A stretch of DNA of 64,000 bases from Saccharibacillus brassicae (GTDB lineage: Bacteria; Bacillota; Bacilli; Paenibacillales; Paenibacillaceae): NCBI RefSeq assembly GCF_006542275.1, contig NZ_CP041217.1:4342501-4406500 (forward strand), given 5' to 3'. The notes under the pieces were generated by a model, which made no database searches, had not been told where the DNA came from, and saw only the letters and a list, made by a program, of their open reading frames with translations. The position numbers and the translations under genes are program-made. Below, one piece after another: positions 18,077-27,287 of the stretch (within the stretch, counting starts at the first letter, position 1; each line of letters begins with the position of its first letter).

Positions 18077-18121
18077 AAAAAAGCCCCCCTTCGAATCTTT
18101 CCGGTTCGAAAGGGGGCTTTT
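18077..18121. terminator. intrinsic terminator of the GntR-ABC operon
   Basis: AAGCCCCC..TTCGAA pairs with TTCGAA..GGGGGCTT with flanking A and T runs. It is strong and potentially bidirectional. Confidence 0.9.
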
Positions 18122-18161
18122 GGTGTTAATCGTAAAAGACGCAAATAATAATGAAATAAAA

Positions 18162-18204
18162 AACATCTTTCGCGGTTGATTTCCAGCGGGAAAGATGTTA
18201 TACT
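18162..18204 (+). promoter_or_regulatory. sigma-A promoter covered by a 10-bp inverted repeat, upstream of the sigma factor gene
   Basis: TTGATT (18176-18181) and TATACT (18199-18204) are 17 bp apart, a near-ideal sigma-A promoter. AACATCTTTC (18162-18171) and GAAAGATGTT (18190-18199) form a perfect inverted repeat that brackets the -35 and reaches the -10. A repressor site or a hairpin could use it. The leader to the sigma gene is about 165 nt and AT-rich. It contains a second small hairpin, CCTTTA/TAAAGG, near 18310-18336. Confidence 0.6.
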
Positions 18205-18371
18205 AATAGCTGTCCGTAATTTAGTTGTTATAAACAAATATATTAAAATCATAGCACGTATTGATTTTATTGTCAAATCATATTTGCGTTAAATATTAGA
18301 AAAAAAAGCCTTTAACCATTTCTGATGGATAAAGGATTAAACTTCATTTTCTGTTGGAAGGGGAAATAGAT

Positions 18372-19262
18372 ATGGATCGAAACTTGGAAACCGAATCCGC
18401 TCAGATTCCGGAAGAAGCCGTTCTAACCGGCGCGGGAAGCGACGACTCCGTACGGATGTACCTCAAAGAAATCGGGCGTACGCCCCTGCTGTCCGCGAAC
18501 GAAGAAATTTCTCTGGCGGAACGGATCGTGGAAGGGGACGAAGAAGCGAAGCGCCGGCTGGCCGAAGCCAATCTTCGTCTCGTCGTAAGTATTGCCCGTC
18601 GTTACGTGGGCCGCGGCATGATGCTGCTTGACCTGATTCAGGAAGGCAACATGGGCCTGATCAAAGCGGTAGAGAAGTTCGACCATACCAAAGGCTTCAA
18701 ATTCAGCACGTACGCGACATGGTGGATTCGCCAGGCGATCACCCGCGCATTGGCCGACCAGGCCCGGACGATCCGTATTCCGGTACACATGGTCGAAACG
18801 ATGAACAAGTTTATGCGTGTCTCGCGTCAGATGCTGCAGGAACTCGGCCGCGAACCTTCGGTCGAAGAACTTGCCAAAGCGATGGAGATGACCGAAGAGA
18901 AAATTCGCGACATCATGAAGATCGCGCAGGACCCGGTCTCGATCGAGACGCCGATCGGCGACGAACAGGATTCCAAGCTGGGCGACTTTATCGAAGACAA
19001 GGAAGCGATCGCGCCTTCGAAGTTCGCCGAAGCGGGCCTGCTGCGCGAACAGCTCGAAGAAGTGCTCGATACGCTGACCGAGCGTGAAGAGAACGTGCTG
19101 CGTCTGCGTTTTGGCCTGGAAGACGGCCGGGCGCGCACGCTCGAAGAAGTGGGCAAAGAGTTCGGCGTAACCCGCGAACGGATTCGCCAGATCGAAGCCA
19201 AAGCGCTGCGCAAGCTGAGACATCCGAGCCGGAGCAAGATCCTCAAAGGGTATCTGGAATAG
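18372..19262 (+). CDS. RpoD-like sigma-70 factor lacking region 1.1
   Basis: 296 residues. Region 1.2 ([19 protein letters not shown]), regions 2.1-2.4 ([39 protein letters not shown]), region 3 and region 4.2 ([20 protein letters not shown]) are essentially those of SigA, so it should read -35/-10 promoters of the SigA type. The acidic N-terminal region 1.1 of primary sigma factors is missing: only about 26 residues precede region 1.2, and SigA is usually some 370 residues. There is no dnaG neighbour. It is best read as a second, group 2 sigma factor. GGAAGGGG precedes the ATG. Confidence 0.88.
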   Translation: MDRNLETESAQIPEEAVLTGAGSDDSVRMYLKEIGRTPLLSANEEISLAERIVEGDEEAKRRLAEANLRLVVSIARRYVGRGMMLLDLIQEGNMGLIKAVEKFDHTKGFKFSTYATWWIRQAITRALADQARTIRIPVHMVETMNKFMRVSRQMLQELGREPSVEELAKAMEMTEEKIRDIMKIAQDPVSIETPIGDEQDSKLGDFIEDKEAIAPSKFAEAGLLREQLEEVLDTLTEREENVLRLRFGLEDGRARTLEEVGKEFGVTRERIRQIEAKALRKLRHPSRSKILKGYLE

Positions 19263-19294
19263 TCGCTGCGGCGGCAACCTTAATCGGAATATTC

Positions 19295-19325
19295 AAGACC
19301 GGAACGTTTCGTTCCGGTCTTTTTG
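19295..19325 (+). terminator. intrinsic terminator of the sigma factor gene
   Basis: AGACCGGAAC pairs with GTTCCGGTCT, followed by TTTT. Confidence 0.88.
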
Positions 19326-19458
19326 CGCGTTCGGACACGGAAAAGAGTACAGAAGGTTGCGAAAGGTGCAGAAATGTTGGAGATGCGACATAGGCCGGAA
19401 GACGACAACCCATTTACAATAAAAAAAGGAAGCCATTTCAATATCGGGAGGGAAAGAC

Positions 19459-21123
19459 TTGGGAAATCGAAGACGCGGAATCCAAGCCGGACTGCTGGCG
19501 TTATGCGCAGGCTTGATACTGAGCGGCTGCGGGGGCGCCGGCAGTGAGCAGAGTGCGGAGTCGCCTATTGTTGAAAACGCATACAAAGAAAAATACGAGC
19601 CGCCTGTAACGATCACGACCGCCTGGGGCATCAACCCGATTGCCAAGTTCAAAAACGGGGAAACGATCGAAAACAACGTGGCGACCCGGTGGGCCCGGGA
19701 ACAATTCGGCATCGAGATCAAATCGCTGTGGTCCGTGACGGATACGAACAACGCGTTCACGACCAAAATGCGGCTGTCGCTGTCTTCCGGGCAGGAGATG
19801 CCGGAGATCGTAACCGTCGGCGACGATCTGCTGGCGCAGGACCTGATCGACTCCGGCATGTATCAGGAAGCCGGCCCGCTGTTCGACAAATACGCGTCCG
19901 ACACGTGGAAAAAGGCGATGGAGCTCGATCCGAACATCTGGAATCCGTATACGCGCGACGGCAAAAGAATGGGTATTCCGATTCTCGATTACGCGTATAA
20001 CAACGATTATCTGCTGTGGATTCGCCAGGACTGGCTGGACAAGCTGAAGCTTGGCACGCCCAAGACGCTGGACGAATTGGAAACGGTCATGGAAGCGTTC
20101 AAAAACGACAATCCCGACGGCTTGGCGCCCGACCAGGTCGTCCCGCTCAGCATCGGATTCAAGACGACAATGAACACGTGGATGGGCGATCCGTCCTGGG
20201 TGTTCGGCGCTTACGGCACGCTGCCGCAGCAGTGGAACGCGGGCGCGGACGGCAGGCTGGAATACGGCTCGGTCAATCCGGCGATGAAGCCGGGTCTGAC
20301 GAAGCTGGCCGACTGGTTGGCCAAAGGTTACATTCCGCAGGAAGCGGCGCTCTGGGACGAGAACAAAACGGCCGAGCCGGCCGTCGCCGGGACCGCCGGC
20401 ATCATTCCGGGCCCGTACTGGATGAGCGGCTGGCCGCTGCAGGACACGGTGAAGAACGCGCCGAACGCCGTATGGAAACCGATTGGCATTCCGAGCGGTC
20501 CCGAAGGCCAAGCGATGAGACACGGCACCGAGTTTTCCAACGGCGTCATTTTGATCAAAAAAGACATGGCGCATCCGGAAGCTTTTTTCACCTACCAGAA
20601 TTACCTGTTTGACCACTACGCCGATCCCGAGCCGGGCAGCCCGTACGATTACGGCCTGTTCGAAGGCTACGATTACCAGCTTGACGCCCAGGGCCAGCCG
20701 ATTCCGGGCGAAGAGATCGACGGCGGATACGTCAACGTAACGCTGTACCTGCTTGTGCATGACGGCGCGCGTATTCCCGATGCCCAGATGAAAGCGCTGC
20801 TGAGTCTGGCCGACGGCAAAGAACCGGTAAGCAAAATCGAGAAAGACGTCGCGCTCAACTACGGGGCGGAAACGCCGGCGGCGGCCAAAGTGCTGCTGAG
20901 CCAGGAAAACAGCTCGCACAAAAACCGGTTTACCGGCCCGGCGACCGACACGATGAAATCGAAGCTGGACTATCTGAACAAAATGGAAAATCAGGTGTTC
21001 AACGAAATGATTTACGGCAAAAGCCCGGTCGACGCGTTCGATGCGTTCGTCCAGTCCTGGAAGTCGGGCGGCGGCGATACGATCACGCAGGAAGTCAACG
21101 AATGGTACGACGGCGTCAAATAA
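19459..21123 (+). CDS. extracellular solute-binding lipoprotein (LplA-like, sugar ABC type)
   Basis: 554 residues. The signal peptide ends in lipobox LSGC with the lipidated Cys at residue 24. The mature protein has the large type 1 solute-binding fold of the LplA/AlgQ group (about 500 residues), predicted to capture oligosaccharides outside the membrane. Start is TTG at 19459 after GGGAGGGAAAG. No permease or ATPase gene is adjacent, so it must use a transporter encoded elsewhere. The two galactanase genes directly downstream suggest galacto-oligosaccharides as ligand (inference). Confidence 0.88.
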   Translation: MGNRRRGIQAGLLALCAGLILSGCGGAGSEQSAESPIVENAYKEKYEPPVTITTAWGINPIAKFKNGETIENNVATRWAREQFGIEIKSLWSVTDTNNAFTTKMRLSLSSGQEMPEIVTVGDDLLAQDLIDSGMYQEAGPLFDKYASDTWKKAMELDPNIWNPYTRDGKRMGIPILDYAYNNDYLLWIRQDWLDKLKLGTPKTLDELETVMEAFKNDNPDGLAPDQVVPLSIGFKTTMNTWMGDPSWVFGAYGTLPQQWNAGADGRLEYGSVNPAMKPGLTKLADWLAKGYIPQEAALWDENKTAEPAVAGTAGIIPGPYWMSGWPLQDTVKNAPNAVWKPIGIPSGPEGQAMRHGTEFSNGVILIKKDMAHPEAFFTYQNYLFDHYADPEPGSPYDYGLFEGYDYQLDAQGQPIPGEEIDGGYVNVTLYLLVHDGARIPDAQMKALLSLADGKEPVSKIEKDVALNYGAETPAAAKVLLSQENSSHKNRFTGPATDTMKSKLDYLNKMENQVFNEMIYGKSPVDAFDAFVQSWKSGGGDTITQEVNEWYDGVK

Positions 21124-21172
21124 AGACAGTCGGACCGATTCTGCAAACGGAAGGAAGAAAGGAAGAGTGGGC

Positions 21173-22249
21173 ATGCGCAAAAAAGAATTTATCATGGGAA
21201 TGGATCTTTCTTTTATGGACGAAATCGAGCAGGGCGGCGGACGTTATTACGATGCCGAGGGCGAGGAACGCGAGCTGCTCGAACTGCTGGCGGCAAGCGG
21301 CGTCAACGCCGCGCGGCTGCGCATCTGGAACGATCCGGCAGGCGGCTTCTGCAATCTCGAACGCACGGTCGCCGTGGCCCGGCGGATCAAGCGGCAGGGA
21401 CTGGACTTTCTGCTCGATTTCCATTATTCCGACAAATGGGCCGATCCGGCGAACCAGTGGAAACCGGCAGCGTGGGAAACGCTCTCGTATGAAGAATTGG
21501 GGCAGGCGGTCCACGATTATACGGCGGACGTGCTGGAGGCGCTCAAGCAGGCCGACGCCCTGCCGGATACGGTGCAGGTCGGCAACGAGATTACGCCGGG
21601 CCTGCTGTGGAACGAAGGGCGGGTCGACGGCGAAGGCTTCGATACCGACGAGCAGTGGAGCCGGTTCGCCGGACTGGTCAAGCGCGGCATCGAAGCGGTG
21701 CGCGCGGCAAGCCCGGATATCGCGGTCATGATCCATATCGACCGGGGCGGCGATAACGCTTCCAGCCGCAAGTTCTTCGACCGGTTCGCGGAACTCGGCG
21801 TCGATTACGATGTGATCGGCCAATCGTTCTATCCGTGGTGGCATGGCACGCTTGAAGACCTGCGGCTCAACCTGCACGACCTCGCCCATCGTTACGGCAA
21901 GCCGATCAACGTGGTGGAGACCGCTTACCCGTGGACGCTGGAAGAACCGGCCGGCTCGAAATGGGTCATGAACGGCCGGGAAGGGCTGCTTCCGCTGCCG
22001 GAATATCCGGCTTCGGTCGACGGGCAGCGGCGTTATCTGGACAAACTGATACAGATCGTGCGCGAAGTGCCGGGCGGATTGGGCGAAGGGTTCTACTATT
22101 GGGAGCCGGCCTGGATTCCGTCGCAGCCGGAGTGGTCGGTCGGCCATCCGAACAACTGGGCCAATCTGACGATGTTCGATTTCGGCGGCAGGATGCTGGA
22201 TTCGTTCGCGGCGCTGAGTCCGAGCCTCGCCGACCGGGCGAAGCGATAG
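21173..22249 (+). CDS. GH53 endo-beta-1,4-galactanase, cytoplasmic form
   Basis: 358 residues of glycoside hydrolase family 53. The acid/base is Glu139 in QVGNEITPG and the nucleophile Glu249 in NVVETAYPW; LDFHYSDKWADP is the family hallmark. There is no signal peptide or membrane segment, so it should act in the cytoplasm, probably on imported galacto-oligosaccharides. It begins 50 bp after the solute-binding protein gene, and a secreted paralogue follows. The ATG at 21173 has GGAAGAG upstream; an ATG at 21194 is an alternative. Confidence 0.9.
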   Translation: MRKKEFIMGMDLSFMDEIEQGGGRYYDAEGEERELLELLAASGVNAARLRIWNDPAGGFCNLERTVAVARRIKRQGLDFLLDFHYSDKWADPANQWKPAAWETLSYEELGQAVHDYTADVLEALKQADALPDTVQVGNEITPGLLWNEGRVDGEGFDTDEQWSRFAGLVKRGIEAVRAASPDIAVMIHIDRGGDNASSRKFFDRFAELGVDYDVIGQSFYPWWHGTLEDLRLNLHDLAHRYGKPINVVETAYPWTLEEPAGSKWVMNGREGLLPLPEYPASVDGQRRYLDKLIQIVREVPGGLGEGFYYWEPAWIPSQPEWSVGHPNNWANLTMFDFGGRMLDSFAALSPSLADRAKR

Positions 22250-22342
22250 TTTGAACGGGGAAAAGACCGCAACATCGCCGTCCGTAAGCGCGCATGCCGC
22301 GGCTTGCGGGCGAGCTTGCACCGATCGGGAGGTTGTCTGTTT

Positions 22343-23404
22343 ATGGGAAAAAGAACATCGATTCGCGCCGCGGCACTGACGCTGCTGTGCGCCCTGCTTC
22401 TGCTGTCGAGCTGGAACGTCGGCGGACCGAATACGGCTTCGGCCGCCGTGCCGGCGTTTGCCAAAGGCGCCGACATCAGCTGGGTAGCGGGACTGGAAGC
22501 GAAGGGACAGACTTGGAAAGACAAGACCGGCAAGACCAAAGACATTTTGCAAATTCTGCGCGACGATTACCAGATCAATTCGGTCCGTATCCGCGTATGG
22601 GTCAATCCGAACATGAGCGATTACGCCAGCGGCTACCTGAACGCGGACAAAGCGGCGGATCTTGCGGCGCGCGCCAAAAAGCTCGGCATGAGCGTCATGC
22701 TGACGCTGCATTACAGCGATTCGTGGGCCGACCCGGGGCAGCAGACCAAGCCTTACGCCTGGCAGAGCTTCAACTTCACGCAGCTGATGGACGCGGTCTG
22801 GAGCCATACGGTCTACGTCATGAACACGATGAAAAATAAAGGCGTGACGCCGGACTGGGTACAGATCGGCAACGAGACGAGCGACGGCATGCTGTGGCCC
22901 GACGGCCGCGCTTCCCAGGGCGGAATGAAAAATTACGCCTGGCTGGTGAATACCGGCCACAACGCGGTCAAATCGGTCAGCAGCGGCACCAAGACGATCG
23001 TCCATCTCGCGAGCGGCCACGATTCGGCGCTGTTCGAATGGAATATCGGCGGCCTGATCGCAAACGGCGCCACATTCGACATGGTCGCGATGTCGCTCTA
23101 CCCGACGACGTCCGACTGGCAGGCAAAAGTCAATCAGGCGGTGCAGAACGCGAATAACATCGTCGCCAAATCTAACAAAGACGTGATCGTGACGGAGATC
23201 GGACTGGACTACAATCAGGCCGCCGTCACCAAAAGCTTCATCGCAGACATCAAGCAGAAGATGCGCAGCCTGCCAAACGGCCGGGGCAAAGGCGTCTTCT
23301 ACTGGGAACCGGAAGCGCCTCCGGGCTACAACGGCGGCTACAACAAAGGCGCCTGGGGCAGCGACGGCAAACCGACGCAGGCGCTGGAAGGCTTCTTGAA
23401 TTAA
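22343..23404 (+). CDS. GH53 endo-beta-1,4-galactanase, secreted
   Basis: 353 residues. A signal peptide with a long Leu/Ala core and a likely cleavage after ASAA (about residue 36) precedes a GH53 domain. It has LHYSDSWADPGQ, acid/base Glu in QIGNETSDG and nucleophile Glu in VIVTEIGLDY, and ends with the family's VFYWEPEAPPGY. It should cut type I galactan or arabinogalactan outside the cell and feed the lipoprotein and the intracellular GH53. GGGAGG lies 10 nt before the ATG. A strong terminator follows. Confidence 0.93.
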   Translation: MGKRTSIRAAALTLLCALLLLSSWNVGGPNTASAAVPAFAKGADISWVAGLEAKGQTWKDKTGKTKDILQILRDDYQINSVRIRVWVNPNMSDYASGYLNADKAADLAARAKKLGMSVMLTLHYSDSWADPGQQTKPYAWQSFNFTQLMDAVWSHTVYVMNTMKNKGVTPDWVQIGNETSDGMLWPDGRASQGGMKNYAWLVNTGHNAVKSVSSGTKTIVHLASGHDSALFEWNIGGLIANGATFDMVAMSLYPTTSDWQAKVNQAVQNANNIVAKSNKDVIVTEIGLDYNQAAVTKSFIADIKQKMRSLPNGRGKGVFYWEPEAPPGYNGGYNKGAWGSDGKPTQALEGFLN

Positions 23405-23418
23405 AAAGAAACGCGCCG

Positions 23419-23449
23419 ACCGGCCCCTGCCGAACAAGGGGCCGGTTTT
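23419..23449 (+). terminator. intrinsic terminator of the galactanase cluster
   Basis: ACCGGCCCC pairs with GGGGCCGGT, followed by TTT. Confidence 0.8.
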
Positions 23450-23486
23450 GCGCGCGGGAAGCGACGGTGCCCGGCCGAAGCGCCAT

Positions 23487-23969
23487 CTAATGGATAAGGT
23501 CCGCGAATACGGCCTGTGCCGCCGAAGCCAGGTGCTGCGGCGCAAGTTTGACCTGCAGCCCGATTTTTCCGGCGCTGACGGCGACATGCTGCAGTTCTTC
23601 GCCGGCGGCTGCGATAAACGTCGGGAAATGCTTTTTCATCCCGATCGGCGAGCAGCCGCCGCGCACGTAGCCGGTCCACGGCTGAAGGTCTTTCAGCGGC
23701 AGCATTTCGATTTTTTTGACGCCGGCGGCGCGGGCCGCTTTTTTGAGGTCAAGTTCTTCGCCGACCGGAATAACGAACACGTACCCGCTGCTGCCCGCAT
23801 GGGCGACGAGCGTTTTGAACACCGATTCCGGCGCCAGCCCTATTTTGTCCGCGACGGCCGTACCGTGAACCTGTCCGTCTTCGTTGTCGTAACGCAAAAT
23901 TTCGTAGGGGATGCCCAGTTCGTCCAGCCTGCGCATCGCGTTCGTTTTGTGGATTTTCGGAGCGGCCAT
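23487..23969 (-). CDS. ybaK: YbaK/EbsC-type Cys-tRNA(Pro) deacylase
   Basis: 160 residues. It trans-edits mischarged aminoacyl-tRNA, mainly Cys-tRNA(Pro). The catalytic-lysine motif appears as VFKTLVAH, the substrate pocket as YVFVIPVGEELDLKK, and YVRGGCSPIGMKK is diagnostic for YbaK. The ATG at 23969 has AAGGAGG 9 nt upstream; the longer open frame upstream has no ribosome binding site. It is single and divergent from htpG. Confidence 0.93.
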   Translation of the reverse strand: MAAPKIHKTNAMRRLDELGIPYEILRYDNEDGQVHGTAVADKIGLAPESVFKTLVAHAGSSGYVFVIPVGEELDLKKAARAAGVKKIEMLPLKDLQPWTGYVRGGCSPIGMKKHFPTFIAAAGEELQHVAVSAGKIGLQVKLAPQHLASAAQAVFADLIH

Positions 23970-24058
23970 TTCCGTATGCCTCCTTGCATTTTTCAGATGT
24001 ATTCTATTGTAGCGAACCGATCGGGAAGGCGCAAAATTTATGATCGGAGTGTCGTTTC

Positions 24059-24087
24059 TTGACATGAAATTTCAACAGTGCTATAAA
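24059..24087 (+). promoter_or_regulatory. sigma-A promoter of htpG
   Basis: TTGACA (24059-24064) and TATAAA (24082-24087) are separated by exactly 17 bp, a near-consensus promoter. The predicted start site falls just before the CIRCE element. Confidence 0.9.
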
Positions 24088-24097
24088 TGGAATTGGA

Positions 24098-24124
24098 TTA
24101 GCACTCCGGCAAAACGAGTGCTAA
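24098..24124. promoter_or_regulatory. CIRCE element (HrcA operator) in front of htpG
   Basis: TTAGCACTC (24098-24106), a 9-bp spacer and GAGTGCTAA (24116-24124) match the CIRCE consensus perfectly. The position at the transcription start is the classical site of HrcA repression. HrcA, GroESL and DnaK are encoded elsewhere. Confidence 0.97.
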
Positions 24125-24200
24125 CAACGAAACGGGCGCACCTGCGAAGGAGCGTGCCCGACCATTTAAAAATCGGACTTTATCGGAGGGAAAATCACGC

Positions 24201-26081
24201 ATGGAAAAGAAGCAGTTCCAGGCCGAATCGAAACGCCTGCTCGAAATGATGATCAACTCCATCTACACGCAAAAGGAAATCTTTCTGCGCGAACTGATTT
24301 CGAACTCAAGCGACGCCATCGACAAAATCTATTACCGCGCGCTGACCGACGAGAACCTGTCGTTCGACCCGGATCAGTACTACATTAAATTGTCCGTCGA
24401 CAAAGAGAACCGCACGCTGACGCTGACCGATACCGGCATCGGCATGACGCGCGAAGACCTGGAGAACAATCTCGGCGTCATCGCCAAAAGCGGATCGCTT
24501 GCTTTTAAAAAGGAAAACGAAGCCAAAGACGGCCACGATATTATCGGCCAATTCGGCGTCGGCTTCTACTCGGCGTTTATGGTCGCGGACCATGTGGCCG
24601 TCACGAGCCGCGCGCTGGGCGAAGACCAGGCTTACAAATGGGAATCCGACGGCGCGGACGGCTACACGATCGCACCGGCGGACAAAGCCGAAGTCGGCAC
24701 GCAGATCGTTCTGACGATCAAGACCGATACGGAAGAAGAGAGCTACGAAGAATATCTCGACGCTTACCGCCTGCGCTCGATCGTCAAGAAATATTCCGAC
24801 TTTATCCGCTATCCGATCAAGATGGACAACACCGTCCGTGTTCCCAAAGAAGAGGCCGAAGGAGAATTCGACGAGCGGATCGAAGAAGAACAGGTCAACA
24901 GCATGGTGCCGATCTGGCGCAAAAACAAAAGCGAGCTGACCGAAGCGGACTACGAAAACTTCTATGCCGAGAAGCATTACGGATTCGACAAGCCGCTCTC
25001 GCATGTGCATATCAACGCCGACGGCGCCGTCGTGTACCGCTCGATCCTGTTTATCCCGGAGACGCCTCCGTTCGATTTCTATTCCCGCGAATACGAAAAA
25101 GGGCTGGAACTGTATGCCAACGGCGTGCTGATCATGAACAAATGCGCCGACCTGCTGCCGGACTATTTCGGGTTCGTCAAAGGGATGGTCGATTCCGAGA
25201 GCCTGTCGCTGAACATTTCCCGGGAAATGCTCCAGCATGACCGCCAGCTCAAACTGATCGCCAAAAATATCGAAAGCAAAATCAAAAGCCAGCTCAAATC
25301 GCTGCAAAAAGACGACCGCGAGAAGTACGACAAGTTCTTCGAAGCGTTCGGCCGCCAACTGAAATACGGCGTGTACAGCGATTACGGCACGCACAAGGAC
25401 GCCCTGCAGGATCTGCTCATGTTCTACTCTTCGACCGAGAAGAAGCTGGTCACGCTGGACGAATACGTCTCCCGCATGCCGGAAGAGCAAAAGTATATCT
25501 ACTACGCGGCCGGCGCATCCCATTCGCGGATCGAGAAGCTGCCGCAGACCGAAATGGTCGCGGACAAAGGCTACGAAATTTTGTACTTCACCGACGATAT
25601 CGACGAGTTCGCGGTCAAAGTGCTGCTGTCTTACAAGGAAAAAGAATTCCGCTCCGTCTCTTCGGGCGATCTCGGCATCGAAGAGACCGAAGAAGAGAAG
25701 CAGGATGAAGCGGAAGCGGCGGGCGACCAGGAGCTGTTCGAATACATGAAGACCCGCCTGGCGGGCAAAGTCTCGAACGTGCGCGCTTCCAAGCGTCTGC
25801 GCTCGCACCCGGTCTGCCTGAGCTCCGACGGCGAAGTGTCGATCGAGATGGAGAAAATTCTCAGCATGATGCCGGACAACCCGAACGTCAAAGCGGACAA
25901 AGTGCTGGAAGTGAACGTCAACCACGACGTGTTCGCTTCGCTCAAGTCTTCGCTGGAAGGCGACAAGTCCAAGCTGGACCTGTACACGGACCTGCTGTAC
26001 AACCAGGCGCTGTTGATCGAAGGACTGCCGATCGAAGATCCGGTCGAGTTTACGAATCAGATGTGTAAAATTATGGTGTGA
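24201..26081 (+). CDS. htpG: molecular chaperone HtpG (Hsp90)
   Basis: 626 residues. The N-terminal GHKL ATPase domain carries [22 protein letters not shown] and [15 protein letters not shown]. The middle domain carries the catalytic Arg segment ([15 protein letters not shown]), and a C-terminal dimerisation domain follows. It is an ATP-driven chaperone for late folding in the cytoplasm. CGGAGGG precedes the ATG. Expression should be heat-inducible through HrcA, because a perfect CIRCE follows the promoter. Confidence 0.97.
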   Translation: MEKKQFQAESKRLLEMMINSIYTQKEIFLRELISNSSDAIDKIYYRALTDENLSFDPDQYYIKLSVDKENRTLTLTDTGIGMTREDLENNLGVIAKSGSLAFKKENEAKDGHDIIGQFGVGFYSAFMVADHVAVTSRALGEDQAYKWESDGADGYTIAPADKAEVGTQIVLTIKTDTEEESYEEYLDAYRLRSIVKKYSDFIRYPIKMDNTVRVPKEEAEGEFDERIEEEQVNSMVPIWRKNKSELTEADYENFYAEKHYGFDKPLSHVHINADGAVVYRSILFIPETPPFDFYSREYEKGLELYANGVLIMNKCADLLPDYFGFVKGMVDSESLSLNISREMLQHDRQLKLIAKNIESKIKSQLKSLQKDDREKYDKFFEAFGRQLKYGVYSDYGTHKDALQDLLMFYSSTEKKLVTLDEYVSRMPEEQKYIYYAAGASHSRIEKLPQTEMVADKGYEILYFTDDIDEFAVKVLLSYKEKEFRSVSSGDLGIEETEEEKQDEAEAAGDQELFEYMKTRLAGKVSNVRASKRLRSHPVCLSSDGEVSIEMEKILSMMPDNPNVKADKVLEVNVNHDVFASLKSSLEGDKSKLDLYTDLLYNQALLIEGLPIEDPVEFTNQMCKIMV

Positions 26082-26132
26082 GGGGGAAAAGATCGGTCGG
26101 CTCCGGGAAAGATCGGTTTCGGTCGCTGTTTC

Positions 26133-26173
26133 GATCGGGAAGCTGAATTGGATTTCAAGGAGGCTTCCCGATC
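26133..26173. repeat. 11-bp inverted repeat downstream of htpG
   Basis: GATCGGGAAGC (26133-26143) and GCTTCCCGATC (26163-26173) are perfectly complementary, but no T-run follows. It may be mRNA 3' structure rather than a terminator. Confidence 0.55.
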
Positions 26174-26275
26174 TCAAAGGCGAACACTGTCGTTCCTGCA
26201 CCGATCTTTCCCTCCGCCGCCCGATCTTTTCTTGGATTGGAAAGGGAAGAGACCAAACATAAGAGCGGGAAAGAT

Positions 26276-26314
26276 GAAAACGGGCCAGTTTCCTTCGGGA
26301 AACGGTCCGTTTTG
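26276..26314 (+). terminator. probable htpG terminator hairpin
   Basis: AAACGG..GTTTCC, loop TTCG, GGAAAC..CCGTTTT. The stem is long with a TTCG tetraloop but the T-tract is short. Confidence 0.55.
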
Positions 26315-26535
26315 TTGTGGGCAGGGCACAGGGAGAAGGGCCGAGAGAGAGAAAAAGAGAGAAAAAGAGAGGGAAAGGGAAAGGGAAAGGGAAAGGGAAA
26401 GGGAAAGAGCAAGGGCGACAGGATGGGAAAGGAGCGAGGGAGGGGGACCGATGAAGAGGGACCGAGAGGGAAAGGGCGAGCGGGAAAAGGGGAGCGGGAG
26501 GGAGATCTGGAGGGAGATCGGGGGGGTAACCGGGA
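26315..26535. repeat. long polypurine tract with (GGGAAA)6
   Basis: The + strand is almost wholly G and A from about 26325 to 26530. It contains two GAGAGAAAAA-type repeats (26345-26370) and six perfect GGGAAA units (26371-26406). Reading frames through it give only Glu/Lys/Arg/Gly low-complexity peptides, so it is not regarded as coding. Such tracts can form triplex or G-quadruplex structures. Confidence 0.85.
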
Positions 26536-26610
26536 TTTTTCGGCTCATTCAGCGAAAACCCGGACGTAAGCCCCCGGGGTTTTTTAGGGAAACGGCAGGC
26601 TGTGGGACCA

Positions 26611-26639
26611 AAGCCTATCGGTCGGGAGAGGCTTTTTTT
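26611..26639 (+). terminator. intrinsic terminator
   Basis: AAGCCT pairs with AGGCTT around a GC-rich loop, followed by TTTTT. It isolates the next gene from the polypurine region. Confidence 0.6.
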
Positions 26640-26705
26640 GGCGGATGATTTCTCCTATACTGGAAGCAATTAAGAGACGACAGCAACAGAAGGGAGACCA
26701 TCCGC

Positions 26706-27287
26706 ATGAGTTTGATGAGACAGGCCGTGCTCGGACCGAACGAATCCCGGAGGACGGGTTCGCATTTGTCGGCGGCGCAGAGGTTGATCGATTACTACCT
26801 GCTGCCGGTCGAAAAAGAACATTGGAGCTTCAGCAAGCAGATGATCCATCTGGAGCGTTATGCGGGCGGAGGTGGAGGCGGATTCGAGCGGGCGTCTTCG
26901 AGGCTCCGGCTCGCGGATTGCGCGCTGCACGGATTGTCGCTGACGATTCTGCTGCTGCTTCTGGGCACGGCGGGACTTGATCTGGTCTGGCCCGGGCTTG
27001 AACTGCGCGAAGCGGTCCTGTCCGCCGTCGGAGCCAATCTCGAAGCGGTCCTGCTTGCGGTGGCGGCGCTGCTCATGCTTGTGATCGCTTTGATGGGCGT
27101 GCGGCGTTCGCTCGGCCGGGAGCAGGAAGACCATCTGGTGCTGCTGTGGCAGCGCGTGCTGGAAGTCGTGAATCCCGCGCTCGATATGCCGGCGGGCTCG
27201 CCGTACGAACTGTCCGAAGCGCTAAACGAATGGATGAACCGCCAGACGGCCAGAGACGACGAGGCCAATCCGGACGCGACTTCTTGA
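26706..27287 (+). CDS. hypothetical membrane protein with two helices
   Basis: 193 residues; no family recognised. The N-terminal part is hydrophilic (QRLIDYYLLPVEKEHWSFSK). A Gly run is followed by two hydrophobic segments near residues 77-100 (LTILLLLLGTAGLDLVW) and 113-133 (LLAVAALLMLVIALMG). The tail is acidic and cytoplasm-like. AGAAGGGAGA precedes the ATG. It lies 273 bp upstream of the SNF2 helicase gene with no obvious link. Confidence 0.7.
   Translation: MSLMRQAVLGPNESRRTGSHLSAAQRLIDYYLLPVEKEHWSFSKQMIHLERYAGGGGGGFERASSRLRLADCALHGLSLTILLLLLGTAGLDLVWPGLELREAVLSAVGANLEAVLLAVAALLMLVIALMGVRRSLGREQEDHLVLLWQRVLEVVNPALDMPAGSPYELSEALNEWMNRQTARDDEANPDATS

Larger units (their letters stand above)
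26082..26705. other. non-coding interval between htpG and a small membrane protein gene
   Basis: This 624-bp interval holds the htpG 3' hairpins, the polypurine tract and two further hairpins near 26550-26640. No credible gene was seen in it. Confidence 0.75.

Noticed and set aside
18122-18371. Riboswitch or small RNA in the AT-rich leader of the sigma factor gene
   Set aside because: Beyond a promoter and two hairpins no known RNA family signature was found; the hairpin near 18310-18336 lacks a T-run.
26148-26648. Long Lys/Glu/Arg/Gly-rich reading frame through the polypurine tract
   Set aside because: Composition is dictated by the GGGAAA/GAGA repeats, there is no ribosome binding site, and all three + frames look alike.
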